Assembly (NCBI GenBank): GCA_002919305.1
Contig: PKFB01000059.1
Coordinates: forward strand, 1-64,000
Length of the DNA: 64,000 bases
Direction of reading: 5' to 3'
From: Actinomycetales bacterium
Lineage (GTDB): Bacteria > Actinomycetota > Actinomycetes > Mycobacteriales > Micromonosporaceae
The notes under the pieces are model-generated. The model had not been told where the DNA came from. It was given only the letters and a program-made list of their open reading frames with translations, and did not search any database. Shown here piece by piece: positions 25,628-35,963 of the stretch. The position numbers and the translations under genes are program-made. Position 1 is the first letter of the stretch, and every line of letters begins with the position of its first letter.

Positions 25628-28120
25628 TTGCGTCGTTGGACCAGAACCGTGGGGCTCGCGCTTAGTGCCTTACTTGGCATGAGCCTGATGGGTACACCCG
25701 CGAGCGCCCAGGACAACCTTATTGATGTTCAAATCCTGACTTTTAATGATTTTCACGGCAGAATCAACGCCGGTTCCGGATCGGATGCGGCGCTCGCAGG
25801 CTTCGATGGAGAGGTCGGCGGTGCGGCGTACCTGGCGGCGCTGATCGACGCTCGACGTGAGGCGTTCACAAACGCAGGCGGTGACCCGGACAACTCGGCT
25901 TTGTTCTCGGTGGGGGACAACATCGGTGCCTCACCGTTTGAGTCAAGCGTGTTCCGGGACGAGCCGACGATCGAGGTACTCAACGCCTTAGGCGTGGAGG
26001 CCTCGCCGGTAGGTAACCACGAGTTCGACCGGGGCCAGGATGAGCTGCGGCGTATCCAGAACGGTGGCTGCACCGGTACGCCCGGGCAGGACAGCTGTTT
26101 CCGGAACGGCAGCTACGCGGGGGCGAACTTCCCCTACCTGGCGGCCAACGTCGTCAATGAAGCCGGCGAGCCGATCCTGGACCCCTACTTCATCAGGGAG
26201 GTTGACGGCCCGAACGGTCCAGTGCGTATCGGTGTGATCGGTGTGGTCACCCGAGAGACGGTGGGGATCGTGATGCCCAGCGGCATCGAAGGGCTGACCT
26301 TCGAGGACGAGGCACGGACCATCAACCGGTACGCGGCCGTCCTGCAAGAACAGGGCGTTCAAGCGATCATCGCACTGATCCACGAAGGCGCCACCGAGGA
26401 GCCGGGGGACAGCACCTACAACGGTTGCGACGGAGCGTTGCAGGGGCCCGGTGGAGAGATCAACGCCCGGGTTTCGTCCTCGGTGGACCTGCTGGTCCAG
26501 GCGCACACCCACCAGGCTTACATCTGCGAACTGGAGGACCCGGACGGTAACCGGCGGCTGCTGACCCAGGCCTCCTCCTACGGCAAGGTGCTCACCGACA
26601 TCCGGTTCCAGATCTCACCGTCCACCGGCGACATCGAGCGGGACAGCGTCAACGCCACCAACTACGCCACCGACCGGGCGAGCCTGACCCCGGATCAGGA
26701 GATCCAGGCGATCGTCGACTACTGGATGGATCAGGCCGACGAGATGCGCAACGTGGTGGTCGGCCAGATCACCGGACCGATCACCCGGGCCCGTAACTCC
26801 GCCGGCGCCGAGGACCGGGGTGCGGAGTCCTCGCTGGGCAACCTGGTCGCCGACGCGCAGCTGTGGGCGACCCGGGACCAGGGGGCGCAGATCGCGTTCA
26901 TGAACCCCGGTGGTTTGCGTTCGGACATCTCCTACGATCCCCCGGGCGGCAGCGGCTCGGACGACGTGACCTACGGGGAGCTGTTCAACGTCCAGCCGTT
27001 CGGGAACACCGTCAACACCATCACCCTCACTGGCGCGCAGATCCGTCAGGTGCTGGAGCAGCAGTGGCAGATCCAGAGCGACGGCAGCGAACGCAAGCTC
27101 CACCTGGGGGTGTCCGCGGGCTTCCACTACGTCTATGACCCGACCCGTCCGATCGGGGACCGGGTCGACCCCCGACAGATCACCCTCAACGGTGAGGTCA
27201 TCGACCCAGAGGCCGAGTACCGGGTGACCGCCAACTCGTTCCTCACCGAGGGCGGTGACGGCTTCACCGCGCTGGCGGAGGGCACCGACCTGGTGACCGG
27301 GCCGGTTGACATCGAATCCTTCGTGGAGTTCTTCCGGCAGAACTCTCCGGTGTCGCCGCCTCCGACCAACCGCACCGAGGAGGGTGAGTTCCTCTCCGAC
27401 CCGCAGGCGCCGCGCGCCGACCTCGGATTCGTCTCCAGCAGGGTGACCCCGACCCGGGTGGGGGAGACCGGCACCTTTGAAGCCGTGGTAGGCAACGCCG
27501 GCCCGGAGCAGGCCACCGGCCAGACCACGGTGACCGTCGAGATCAGCGGTCCGGTGTCCCTGGTCGCCCCGAGTGAGGCCGACGACGAATCGGACGACGC
27601 TGACAGGAACGCCGGTCTGGTCGCCCGCGCCTCCTCAGGGAGCACCCTGGAGGAGCAGGAGCCCGCCGAGGGGGTCAGGGTTAGTGAGTGGACCATCCGG
27701 GGCAACCGGGCGTCGCTGACCATCACCGACCTGCCCGCCGGCACTCAGGTGAAGATCACCCTGCCGTTCCTGCTGGATGAGGACGCGGAGGTCGGGGACG
27801 ACGTCGCGATCACCGCGACGATCATCCCGCCGACCGGGATCACGGACCCCAGGACCGAAAACAACACGGTGACCTACACCGGTGAGGTCACCGACAATGT
27901 GTCCCCCTCGCCGAGCGCAAGCGCAAGCAGCCCGCCTGGTGCGGGGGGCGGTCTGCCGCGGACGGGTAGCTCGCTGCTGACGCTGTTCGGCACCGCTCTT
28001 GCCCTGCTGCTGCTCGGTGGTGGGTTCCTGCTGATGAGCCGGCGGCGCCGCGCCCAGGCCGCCACGGTCGGTGCTGACGCCTCGGTCGCAGACCGGGACG
28101 GAGACAGCGAAACCTCCTAA
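25628..28120 (+). CDS. Secreted, sortase-anchored bifunctional 5'-nucleotidase/phosphoesterase
   Basis: An 830-aa surface enzyme of the UshA/5'-nucleotidase type that releases phosphate from nucleotides outside the cell. TTG 25628 is chosen, because GGAGG ends 7 nt upstream; it gives a signal peptide cleaved after TPASA. The metallophosphatase domain has TFNDFHGRI, GDNIGAS, VGNHEFDRG and VQAHTHQAY (metal ligands). The 5'-nucleotidase C-terminal domain spans about 380-580 (NPGGLRSDISY, YGELFNVQPFGN, TEGGDGFTAL). A CARDB/DUF11-like beta domain (about 620-750) and a Pro/Ser linker lead to LPRTG, a hydrophobic helix and RRRR, an LPXTG sorting signal for a class E-type (LAxTG/LPxTG) sortase. The sortase gene is not in the window. 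Confidence 0.93.
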   Translation: MRRWTRTVGLALSALLGMSLMGTPASAQDNLIDVQILTFNDFHGRINAGSGSDAALAGFDGEVGGAAYLAALIDARREAFTNAGGDPDNSALFSVGDNIGASPFESSVFRDEPTIEVLNALGVEASPVGNHEFDRGQDELRRIQNGGCTGTPGQDSCFRNGSYAGANFPYLAANVVNEAGEPILDPYFIREVDGPNGPVRIGVIGVVTRETVGIVMPSGIEGLTFEDEARTINRYAAVLQEQGVQAIIALIHEGATEEPGDSTYNGCDGALQGPGGEINARVSSSVDLLVQAHTHQAYICELEDPDGNRRLLTQASSYGKVLTDIRFQISPSTGDIERDSVNATNYATDRASLTPDQEIQAIVDYWMDQADEMRNVVVGQITGPITRARNSAGAEDRGAESSLGNLVADAQLWATRDQGAQIAFMNPGGLRSDISYDPPGGSGSDDVTYGELFNVQPFGNTVNTITLTGAQIRQVLEQQWQIQSDGSERKLHLGVSAGFHYVYDPTRPIGDRVDPRQITLNGEVIDPEAEYRVTANSFLTEGGDGFTALAEGTDLVTGPVDIESFVEFFRQNSPVSPPPTNRTEEGEFLSDPQAPRADLGFVSSRVTPTRVGETGTFEAVVGNAGPEQATGQTTVTVEISGPVSLVAPSEADDESDDADRNAGLVARASSGSTLEEQEPAEGVRVSEWTIRGNRASLTITDLPAGTQVKITLPFLLDEDAEVGDDVAITATIIPPTGITDPRTENNTVTYTGEVTDNVSPSPSASASSPPGAGGGLPRTGSSLLTLFGTALALLLLGGGFLLMSRRRRAQAATVGADASVADRDGDSETS

Positions 28121-28171
28121 ACATCACCTTTCAGGACGATCGGTGACCATATCACACCGATGATCGCTCAA

Positions 28172-28209
28172 ACCCGGGGCCGGCTCGCGGACGCGGACCG
28201 GCCCCGGGT
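28172..28209 (+). terminator. Terminator of the nucleotidase gene
   Basis: ACCCGGGGCCGG and CCGGCCCCGGGT make a perfect 12-bp stem with a 14-nt loop, 52 bp after the stop. Confidence 0.8.
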
Positions 28210-28458
28210 CTCGTGCTGAGTCACTGAGCCCGCGCACCGCGCAGGGGATGTCGTCCGCAGGGGAACGCAGCTCGGTGTGGGCGTCGATGCCTTCAAGACG
28301 GCGATAGCGCGCCTCCGCGTACCACACCTGGCGTACCCCTCCCCGGGAGCGCGCCGCGCGCCACCCCACGACTGAAAGACGGCTGAGGACGCGCGAGACG
28401 GCCGACCCCGGTGGGGTGACGAGTCTGGTCAACTCCGGTCAGTTCAGATCGGCTCTGG
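28210..28458. other. Short convergent gap
   Basis: No supported gene. A 102-codon minus-strand frame (28124-28432) overlaps the terminator hairpin and looks spurious. The sequence contains repeated GGTCA/TCTGGTC words near 28425-28465. Confidence 0.4.
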
Positions 28459-29304
28459 TCAGTCGGGTTTATCAGCGACGAAGATCACCGTGCCGGGAAA
28501 GATGGCTCCCCGCAGCGGGCTCCACTGTCCCCACTCCCGCTGATTGTGGGCGGGCCATTCCGGCTCTATCACGTCACGGACGATGAACCCGGCCCCCACC
28601 AGCTCCCGGATCCGATCGCCCATGGTGCGGTGATGCTCGACGTAGACGGGGACGCCGTCGGCGTCGACCTCCACATACGGGCGCCGTTCGAAGTAGGAGG
28701 TCATCGCGACCAGGCCACGTTCGGTCGGGTCGTCGGGGAAAATCCAGGCCATGGGGTGGTTGGTGGAGAACACCCACCGGCCGCCCGGAACCAGCACCCG
28801 GAACACCTCCCGCATCAGGAGGGCCGAGTCAGCGACGAACGGGACCGCGCCGAACGAGCTGCAGGCGATGTCGAAACTGGCGTCAGCGAACGGCAGGGCG
28901 AGCGCGTCGGCCTGCACCAGGGGCACCGTGATACCGGTCCGCGCGGCGGCGGCCTGTGCATGAGCCAGCATGCCGCCAGACAGGTCCAGCCCGACCGGCT
29001 CGGCCCCTTGGGCGGCCAACCAGCGGGAGCAGGGGGCGCTCCCACACCCGACCTCCAGCACCCGCGCGCCACGCACCTCACCGAGCAGGCGCAGATCAGA
29101 CTCCCGCCAGCCCTCCGGGCCCCAGACGAAGTCAACCTCTCCGAGGAAGTCGCCGTGGCGACGGTGGTAGTCATCGGCGTCGGCGTCCCACCAGCGGCGG
29201 CTGGCCCGCCGGCTGGCGTCCACCGACACCGGCGCGTACCCCACCTGGGTGACGCCTAAGTCGTCGGCGGCGGGAAGGTTGTCCTCCGTCGGCGGATTGA
29301 GCAC
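28459..29304 (-). CDS. Class I SAM-dependent methyltransferase
   Basis: A 281-aa cytoplasmic methyltransferase with a Rossmann fold. Motif I is VLEVGCGSAPCSRWL, followed by EPVGLDLSGGMLAHA (acidic loop), ADALALPFADASFD (motif II) and SSFGAVPFV with REVFRVLVPGGRWVFS (motif III). The N-terminal region RRWWDADADDYHRRHGDFLG, seen in actinobacterial members, probably caps the active site. Substrate unknown. The SD before ATG 29304 is weak, so a slightly later start is possible. Single gene, divergent from rpsA. Confidence 0.92.
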   Translation of the reverse strand: MLNPPTEDNLPAADDLGVTQVGYAPVSVDASRRASRRWWDADADDYHRRHGDFLGEVDFVWGPEGWRESDLRLLGEVRGARVLEVGCGSAPCSRWLAAQGAEPVGLDLSGGMLAHAQAAAARTGITVPLVQADALALPFADASFDIACSSFGAVPFVADSALLMREVFRVLVPGGRWVFSTNHPMAWIFPDDPTERGLVAMTSYFERRPYVEVDADGVPVYVEHHRTMGDRIRELVGAGFIVRDVIEPEWPAHNQREWGQWSPLRGAIFPGTVIFVADKPD

Positions 29305-29513
29305 ATGGCTCAGCCTAGGCGGCCACGGGCCAGGGGGTGTGGGGCGGTGTGCGATCGGTGGCCGACCTCACGGAAAGGCCGTAAGCCTCCCGGGAAGGCC
29401 ACAGGCGTCCGCTGACACGCCCGCTGCCGCGCCCTGCCGCCGTTACAGCGTGCCTGTCCTTCGTCGCGTGGTGTGCCCGAAACCTATCGGATCGATACTT
29501 CATCGAGATCATC

Positions 29514-29543
29514 TTGGGGTCGGGTTGGACCTTGTGGTATTAC
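29514..29543 (+). promoter_or_regulatory. Candidate rpsA promoter
   Basis: TTGGGG (29514-29519) and TATTAC (29538-29543) are separated by 18 bp, a plausible housekeeping -35/-10 pair about 160 bp before rpsA. No experimental support; a second pair starting from TTGGAC at 29525 is possible. Confidence 0.4.
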
Positions 29544-29618
29544 GCACGGTACGCTGGTCGACGCGGTTGGGGGCTCGCGCGCCTCGGAAGGGAGTAGGCC
29601 CGCGTACGCTGATGAATC

Positions 29619-29645
29619 CGACCTCCGCATAACGGTCGGAGGTCG
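29619..29645 (+). promoter_or_regulatory. Hairpin in the rpsA 5' untranslated region
   Basis: CGACCTCCG and CGGAGGTCG form a perfect 9-bp stem with a 9-nt loop, 60 bp before the rpsA start. The 3' arm (GGAGG) is SD-like but too far from the start to act as one. Ribosomal protein S1 mRNAs are often autoregulated through 5'-UTR structure; this is a candidate. Confidence 0.45.
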
Positions 29646-29705
29646 ATACGCGGCGGAGCCCCCGCGCCGTACGCACGAATACCACCAACCGGAGCAATTG
29701 CCCAG

Positions 29706-31202
29706 ATGACGAGCAGCATCGAGGCCACCTCGAGCGCAACTGAAAAGCCCGCTGCTAGCGGCGCTAAGGTCGCCGTCGACGACATCGGGTCCGAGGAAGC
29801 TTTCCTCGCCGCGATCGACGAGACCATCAAGTACTTCAACGACGGGGATATCGTTGAAGGCACCATTGTCAAGGTCGACCGGGACGAGGTCCTGCTCGAC
29901 ATTGGCTACAAGACCGAGGGCGTGATCCCCTCCCGCGAACTGTCTATCAAGCACGACGTCGACCCCAGTGAGGTTGTATCCGTCGGCGATCACATCGAGG
30001 CACTGGTTCTCCAGAAGGAGGACAAGGAAGGCCGTCTGATCCTCTCGAAGAAGCGGGCTCAGTATGAGCGGGCCTGGGGCACCATCGAGAAGATCAAGGA
30101 AGAGGACGGCGTCGTTCGCGGCACGGTCATCGAGGTGGTCAAGGGTGGCCTGATCCTCGACATCGGGCTGCGTGGCTTCCTGCCGGCCTCCTTGGTGGAG
30201 ATGCGACGCGTGCGCGACCTGCAGCCGTACGTGGGGAGGGAGCTCGAGGCCAAGATCATCGAGCTGGACAAGAACCGCAACAACGTGGTGCTGTCCCGCC
30301 GTGCCTGGCTCGAGCAGACCCAGTCCGAGGTCCGCACCGAGTTCCTCAACAAGCTGGCCAAGGGTCAGGTCCGCCGCGGCGTGGTCTCCAGCATCGTCAA
30401 CTTCGGGGCCTTCGTGGACCTGGGCGGTGTGGATGGCCTGGTGCACGTGTCCGAGCTGTCCTGGAAGCACATTGACCACCCCAGCGAAGTGGTCGAGGTC
30501 GGCCAGGAGGTCGAGGTCGAGGTGCTCGACGTCGACCTGGAGCGCGAGCGGGTCTCGCTGTCGCTGAAGGCGACCCAGGAGGACCCGTGGCGCCAGTTCG
30601 CCCGGACCCACCAGATCGGCCAGATCGTGCCGGGCAAGGTCACCAAGCTGGTGCCGTTCGGTGCGTTTGTCCGGGTCGACGACGGGATCGAGGGCCTGGT
30701 CCACATCTCCGAGCTGGCCGAGCGGCACGTGGAGGTGCCCGAGCAGGTCGTCCAGGTCGGCAAGGAGGTCATGGTCAAGGTCATCGACATCGACCTGGAG
30801 CGCCGCCGGATCTCGCTGTCGCTCAAGCAGGCCAACGAGGGCTTCGTGGAGGGCGAGGAGAACTTCGACCCGACCCTCTACGGTATGGCGGCCAGCTACG
30901 ACGAGGCCGGCAACTACATCTACCCCGAGGGCTTCGACCCCGAGACCGGGGAGTGGCTGCCGGGCTACGAAGCGCAGCGTGAGGAGTGGGAGCGACAGTA
31001 CGCCGAGGCCCGCGCTCGCTGGGAGGCCCACCAGTCCCAGGTCCGGGACGCCCGCGAGCGTGAGGCGGCAGCGGCTAACGCTGAGGCGGCGGCCGCCGGA
31101 GGCGCCTCCAGCAGCCAGCAGGAGCCGTCGGGCACCCTGGCGACCGATGAGGCGCTGGCCGCGCTGCGTGAGAAGCTCGCTGGCGGCTCTGACAAGCGGT
31201 AG
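29706..31202 (+). CDS. rpsA: 30S ribosomal protein S1
   Basis: A 498-aa RNA-binding protein with four S1 (OB-fold) domains at about 45-110, 130-195, 215-285 and 300-370, as usual for actinobacteria (six in proteobacteria). Each contains G-x-V-x-x-I/V-x-x-F/G-x-F-V-x-L-x-G-x-x-G-L-V-H-x-S-E-L-type motifs, for example FGAFVDLGGVDGLVHVSEL. It brings mRNA to the 30S subunit. The C-terminal tail is acidic, then Ala/Glu-rich. The SD is poor (GGAG 11 nt before ATG), a known feature of S1 mRNAs. Followed by a strong terminator, then coaE. Confidence 0.97.
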   Translation: MTSSIEATSSATEKPAASGAKVAVDDIGSEEAFLAAIDETIKYFNDGDIVEGTIVKVDRDEVLLDIGYKTEGVIPSRELSIKHDVDPSEVVSVGDHIEALVLQKEDKEGRLILSKKRAQYERAWGTIEKIKEEDGVVRGTVIEVVKGGLILDIGLRGFLPASLVEMRRVRDLQPYVGRELEAKIIELDKNRNNVVLSRRAWLEQTQSEVRTEFLNKLAKGQVRRGVVSSIVNFGAFVDLGGVDGLVHVSELSWKHIDHPSEVVEVGQEVEVEVLDVDLERERVSLSLKATQEDPWRQFARTHQIGQIVPGKVTKLVPFGAFVRVDDGIEGLVHISELAERHVEVPEQVVQVGKEVMVKVIDIDLERRRISLSLKQANEGFVEGEENFDPTLYGMAASYDEAGNYIYPEGFDPETGEWLPGYEAQREEWERQYAEARARWEAHQSQVRDAREREAAAANAEAAAAGGASSSQQEPSGTLATDEALAALREKLAGGSDKR

Positions 31203-31239
31203 ATGTGACAGCGCCCGTGTGGCGCGAGAGGAACGTGAC

Positions 31240-31285
31240 ACGGGTGAGGGCCCGTCCCTGAGGGTCAGGAACGGACCTCACCCGT
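31240..31285 (+). terminator. rpsA terminator
   Basis: ACGGGTGAGG and CCTCACCCGT form the outer 10-bp stem, with inner pairs CCGT/ACGG and CCCTGA/TCAGGA-like, 38 bp after the rpsA stop. Confidence 0.75.
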
Positions 31286-31497
31286 CCCTCACTTGCGTGC
31301 CACCCTTGAGGCCCGCCGTGGTGCGGCCGACGCCTGTGCGGCGGCCCGCCACGGTCCACCCGGGTGTGCCCGCTTCCCGGCGCGGGAGCCCGGTATCCTG
31401 TCCGCCGCCCGTTTCTGACACGTGCTGAGCCGGCGTTGCTGATCTGACGTGTGCTGACGCGGGCCAGGCCGGACCACAGAGGCTGGGAGACTGCCGG

Positions 31498-32631
31498 GTG
31501 CTGAAAGTCGGACTCACCGGAGGAATCGGCGCCGGGAAAAGCGCGGTAGCCGCCCGGCTCACGGAACTCGGCGCGGTCGTCATCGACGCCGACGTGTTGG
31601 CCCGGGACGTGGTCGCACCCGGCAGCGACGGGCTGGCCGAGGTGGTCGCGGCCTTCGGGGAGACGGTCCTTGACGCCACAGGCGCCTTGGACCGGGCCCG
31701 GATGGCTGCCCTGGTCTTCGCCGATCCCGCCGCGCGGCGCCGGTTAGAGGCCATCATTCATCCCCGGGTGCGGGCGCGTACCCGGGAACTCATCGAGGCC
31801 GCCCCTGCCGACGCCATCGTCGTCAACGACGTTCCCCTGCTGGTTGAGACCGGACTCGCGCCGACCTTCCATCTGGTCGTCGTGGTCTGGGCACCCGAGA
31901 CGCTCCGACTGGAGCGCCTGGTCAAACGCGGTCTGACCCCGCAGGATGCGCAGGCGCGGATCACCGCGCAGATCGATGACCAGCGTCGGCGGGCCGCAGC
32001 CGATGCTGTGGTGGACAACTCTGGTGACCTGACCCAGTTGCGCGATCAGGTGGACCGGCTGTGGCGGGAGCGGCTCCTCGGGTATGAGCGGAACCTGCGG
32101 CTGCGTCATCCCGTGACCAGCCAGGAGCCAGCTTCGCTGCGCGACCACGATGCCGATTGGGCAGCCCAGTACGCGCGGTTGGCCGCCCGGATCGGGCACG
32201 CTCTCGCCGCCCACGACCCCCGTGTTGATCACATCGGCGCCACCGCGGTGCCGGGGATGGCGGCGGTGGACGTCATCGACATCATGGTCACCGTGCCCGA
32301 GGTGGATCATCGGGTCCACGCCGCACTGGAGGAGGCTGGTTTCCCCCGGCTGGCCGGCAGTGACGACCACGCAGGCGCGGACCCGGGACGGCTGGTACAG
32401 GTGTACCCGCGGTCGGCTGATTCCCCGGAGCGACGTCGGGCCGTGCTGCTGCGGGACTGGTTGACGGCGGACCCTGACGCCGCCGCTGAGTACACCACTC
32501 TCCGGCGGCGACTTGTTCAGCAGCGGGTTGAGCAGCGGGAGTACGCCCGGGCGAAGGCCGCCTGGTGGGCGGCGGCGTTGCCGCGTGCTGAGGAGTGGGC
32601 CGGCGCGACGGGGTGGCGGTTGACTCACTGA
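31498..32631 (+). CDS. coaE: Dephospho-CoA kinase fused to a GrpB/UPF0157 domain
   Basis: A 377-aa protein. Residues 1-195 are dephospho-CoA kinase, which phosphorylates the 3'-OH of dephospho-CoA in the last step of CoA synthesis. The P-loop is LTGGIGAGKS; DADVLARDVV, HPRVRARTRELI and NDVPLLVETGL are family motifs. Residues 205-377 form a GrpB (UPF0157) domain of nucleotidyltransferase-like fold (LRDHDADWAAQY, HIGATAVPGM, VDVIDIMVTV). The fusion is typical of actinobacteria, and in mycobacteria the C-terminal domain helps folding or regulation. The GTG start has GGGAG 8 nt upstream. It lies between rpsA and uvrB. Confidence 0.95.
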   Translation: MLKVGLTGGIGAGKSAVAARLTELGAVVIDADVLARDVVAPGSDGLAEVVAAFGETVLDATGALDRARMAALVFADPAARRRLEAIIHPRVRARTRELIEAAPADAIVVNDVPLLVETGLAPTFHLVVVVWAPETLRLERLVKRGLTPQDAQARITAQIDDQRRRAAADAVVDNSGDLTQLRDQVDRLWRERLLGYERNLRLRHPVTSQEPASLRDHDADWAAQYARLAARIGHALAAHDPRVDHIGATAVPGMAAVDVIDIMVTVPEVDHRVHAALEEAGFPRLAGSDDHAGADPGRLVQVYPRSADSPERRRAVLLRDWLTADPDAAAEYTTLRRRLVQQRVEQREYARAKAAWWAAALPRAEEWAGATGWRLTH

Positions 32632-33372
32632 GTCGCTGCTAGGGCTGTGGCCGCAGGGCGGTGCGTGATGTGTCTTTGACGCGTGGCGCCGTAGGTGGCC
32701 TAGGAGGATGCCGAATGGGCGCCGCCGAGCGTGGGCGATGCCGATGCGGAATGACAACCGACACGGTAGCCAAGTCGGGTAGAGGGTAGCGACGGTAGGA
32801 CTGTCGGCAGACATCACCAATGCCACCAATACGGTGTAAATGCTCGGTTTTACCTAGTTATCTGAGGAATGGTGCCGTAGCTGTGGCGTACTCATTCACA
32901 CGTGCGTGATGCGTGCATGAAGACAGTCACAGGAAAAAGGGTACGTATCAGAAATTAGAGTGTGACGAGGATAAAACCTCGTGTTTCTGTTCTGATGGGC
33001 TGAGATGTCGCGGCTGGGCTGTGCGGTTTTGCGTTGAAAACAGCTGAAAACGTCTGATGTCTCTGGGGTGAGCGCGACGATTGGTCCACGCTTAAACCTA
33101 GCTTCCTAGGATGAAATGCGGGGCGTGTCCTCTGCCACGCGTGCGACTGCGACAACGGTGACCAGCGACGACCTTTGTCGCGACTGCGCCCTTCGCCACG
33201 GCCGATCCGCGCCACAGCCCTGCGCGACGTGGTTTTTTCGGTGCCGGTTCATCACGAGCGTGGGTATTGGATGGAGGGGCGACAGTGCGACGTGCGCATT
33301 AAATGGGCGTCGAGTTCCCTTTAGGGGAAAGGGGTTAACGGATTCCTCGTGAATCGAATACACAAAAATGGT
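32632..33372. other. Gene-poor gap between coaE and uvrB
   Basis: No convincing gene in about 740 bp. Short frames at 32955-33215 (minus) and 33116-33352 (plus) lack SDs and lose third-position GC bias. Composition is AT-richer than the flanks from about 32820 to 33110. A rho-independent-type hairpin follows at 33373, so an untranslated or small transcript from this gap is possible. Confidence 0.45.
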
Positions 33373-33403
33373 GAGGCCCCTCCGTATTAGGCGGAGGGGC
33401 CTC
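33373..33403 (+). terminator. Orphan intrinsic-type hairpin
   Basis: GAGGCCCCTCCG and CGGAGGGGCCTC form a perfect 12-bp stem with loop TATTAGG, followed by TCTG. No annotated gene ends within 700 bp upstream on the plus strand or starts nearby on the minus strand, so the transcript it ends is unknown. Confidence 0.6.
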
Positions 33404-33720
33404 TCTGCGCGGGTGCGCGCAGGGGCGCGCTCGCCGACGCGCCGGCGGCGCTGTCGGGGCTGCAGCCGCTCATTCCAGCGGAACGGGGCCACCCCGGCCT
33501 GTCGGCCGGTGGCCCAGCAGAACCGCCAGAACTTCTCCGCGCGCTAACCCCGCGTACCGTTGTCGACGGTAGCGCGGCGATATTAACCGGACAACCCTTT
33601 TCCACCTCTCGTCACACTGATGTTTTTCTTAACCAGTCACGGAATCAACGGCATTCAACTACACGTTTGGAGCCACTTTGGAACCGCTCACCGTGCCGTG
33701 TCATACCGAGGGCGTACGGT

Positions 33721-35862
33721 GTGGGTATGGCGCTAGACATCCCACGTGTGGACGGCCGCTTCGAGGTCGTCAGTGACTTCCAGCCCGCGGGGGACCAGCC
33801 CGCCGCCATCGACGAGCTAGAACGGCGGATCCGGCGAGGGGATCGGTATGTGGTTCTGCTCGGCGCCACCGGGACCGGTAAGAGCGCGACCGCGGCCTGG
33901 CTGGTGGAGCGGCTCCAGCGTCCGGCGTTGGTGCTCGCGCACAACAAGACTTTGGCGGCTCAGCTCGCTAAGGAATTCCGGGAGCTGCTGCCGAATAACG
34001 CCGTGGAGTATTTCGTCAGCTACTACGACTATTACCAGCCTGAGGCGTACATTCCGCAGACCGACACCTACATCGAGAAGGACGCCTCGATCAACGAGGA
34101 AGTGGAGCGGCTGCGGCACTCGGCCACGATGAGCCTGCTCACCCGTCGGGATGTGGTGGTAGTCGCGACGGTGTCCGCCATCTATGGCCTGGGGACCCCG
34201 GAGGAGTACCTGGAGCGTTCCGCGCGGGTGCAGGTGGGGGAGGAGATCGACCGGGACGCCTTTCTGCGGCGGCTGGTTGAGATCCAGTACGCCCGCAACG
34301 ACATGGCGTTCGCGCGGGGCACCTTCCGGGTACGCGGGGACACGATCGAGATCATCCCGGCCTATGAAGAGCTGGCGATCCGTATCGAGCTGTTCGGGGA
34401 CGAAGTCGAGCGCCTGTACTACCTGCACCCGTTGACCGGGGAGGTGATCCGGGAAACCAAGAGCCTGATCATCTTCCCGGCGAGCCACTATGTGGCTGGG
34501 CCGGAGCGGATGGAGCGGGCGATCCGCGATATCGAGGCCGAGCTGGAGGAGCGGCTGGCCGAATTGGAGCGGCAGGGCAAACTGCTGGAGGCGCAGCGGC
34601 TGCGGATGCGGACCACCTATGACATCGAAATGATGCGGCAGGTGGGCTTCTGCTCCGGTATTGAGAACTACTCCCGGCATATTGATGGGCGGGCGCCGGG
34701 GAGCCCGCCGCACTGTCTGCTGGATTACTTCCCCGACGACTTCATCACGATCATCGACGAGTCCCACGTCACGGTGCCGCAGATCGGCGCCATGTATGAG
34801 GGGGACGCGTCCCGGAAACGGACTTTGATCGATCACGGCTTCCGGCTGCCCAGCGCCGCGGATAACCGGCCGTTGCGGTTCGATGAGTTCCTGGAGCGGG
34901 TCGGGCAGATGGTGTTCATGTCGGCGACGCCTGGCCCGTGGGAGCTTGAGCGGGCCGGTGGCGAGTTCGTGGAGCAGGTGATCCGCCCGACCGGCCTGGT
35001 TGATCCCGAGGTGGTGGTGCGCTCCACCCAGGGCCAGATCGATGACCTGATGCATGAGATCCGGCTGCGGGCCGAGCGTGACGAGCGGGTGCTGGTCACC
35101 ACGTTGACCAAGAAGATGGCCGAGGATCTCACCGACTTCCTGCTGGAGCACGGGATCCGGGTGCGTTACCTGCATTCGGAGGTGGACACCCTGCGCCGGG
35201 TGGAGCTACTGCGGGAGCTGCGTAAGGGTGAGTTCGATGTGCTGGTCGGCATCAACCTGCTGCGGGAAGGACTGGACCTGCCGGAGGTGTCGTTGGTGGC
35301 GATCCTCGACGCGGACAAGGAGGGCTTCCTGCGCAGCGGGACCTCGCTGATCCAGACTATCGGTCGCGCCGCCCGTAACGTCTCCGGGCAGGTGATCATG
35401 TACGCCGATCAGATCACGCCCGCGATGCGGCAGGCCATTGATGAGACCAATCGGCGTCGCGCTAAGCAGATCGCCTACAACAAGGAGCGGGGGATCGATC
35501 CGCAGCCGTTGCGGAAGCGGATCGGGGACATCCTCGATGACATTTACCGGGAGTCGGCCGACACCGAGAGTGCTCTGGGAGGCCACGGGCCTGGCGGTGC
35601 GGTGATTGGGAGCGCCGCCGCCCGGCAGCTGTTGCGGGGTAAGGCGTCGGCGCCGGAGACCAAGTCTCGGGGCCGGGCGGACCGGCAGGTACCCACCGCC
35701 GGGATGGCGCGGGCCGAGTTGAGTGCGTTGATCGCCGATCTCAATGAGCAGATGATGGCCGCGGCTCGGGAGCTGCAGTTCGAGTTGGCAGCCCGGATCA
35801 GGGATGAGATCGCGGAGCTGAAGAAGGAACTGCGGGCGATGGACGCCACCGGGGTCGGGTGA
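33721..35862 (+). CDS. uvrB: Excinuclease ABC subunit B
   Basis: A 713-aa helicase-like damage-verification subunit of nucleotide excision repair. Walker A is [16 protein letters not shown]. Other signatures are [36 protein letters not shown] (beta-hairpin region that clamps DNA), [17 protein letters not shown] and [29 protein letters not shown], with a C-terminal UVR motif ([36 protein letters not shown]) that binds UvrC. Start: GTG 33721 has GAGGG 8 nt upstream; ATG 33727 ([10 protein letters not shown]) is the alternative two codons in. A longer frame to 33667 has no SD. Confidence 0.96.
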   Translation: MGMALDIPRVDGRFEVVSDFQPAGDQPAAIDELERRIRRGDRYVVLLGATGTGKSATAAWLVERLQRPALVLAHNKTLAAQLAKEFRELLPNNAVEYFVSYYDYYQPEAYIPQTDTYIEKDASINEEVERLRHSATMSLLTRRDVVVVATVSAIYGLGTPEEYLERSARVQVGEEIDRDAFLRRLVEIQYARNDMAFARGTFRVRGDTIEIIPAYEELAIRIELFGDEVERLYYLHPLTGEVIRETKSLIIFPASHYVAGPERMERAIRDIEAELEERLAELERQGKLLEAQRLRMRTTYDIEMMRQVGFCSGIENYSRHIDGRAPGSPPHCLLDYFPDDFITIIDESHVTVPQIGAMYEGDASRKRTLIDHGFRLPSAADNRPLRFDEFLERVGQMVFMSATPGPWELERAGGEFVEQVIRPTGLVDPEVVVRSTQGQIDDLMHEIRLRAERDERVLVTTLTKKMAEDLTDFLLEHGIRVRYLHSEVDTLRRVELLRELRKGEFDVLVGINLLREGLDLPEVSLVAILDADKEGFLRSGTSLIQTIGRAARNVSGQVIMYADQITPAMRQAIDETNRRRAKQIAYNKERGIDPQPLRKRIGDILDDIYRESADTESALGGHGPGGAVIGSAAARQLLRGKASAPETKSRGRADRQVPTAGMARAELSALIADLNEQMMAAARELQFELAARIRDEIAELKKELRAMDATGVG

Positions 35863-35963
35863 GCAGAAGCCCGCGCGGCGCCTCAGCCGGCGGTGGGCCG
35901 TGGGAAGGCCGATGCGCTCCCGCTGACTGGGTTATGTGAGGCGTGCACGCCGAGGGCACCACA

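Noticed and set aside
28124..28432. 102-codon minus-strand frame
   Set aside because: It contains the terminator hairpin of the nucleotidase gene and lacks an SD.
32955..33352. Two short frames in the coaE-uvrB gap
   Set aside because: No SD; codon bias decays along the frames.
33817..35175. 452-codon minus-strand frame inside uvrB
   Set aside because: Antisense shadow; no SD or family resemblance.
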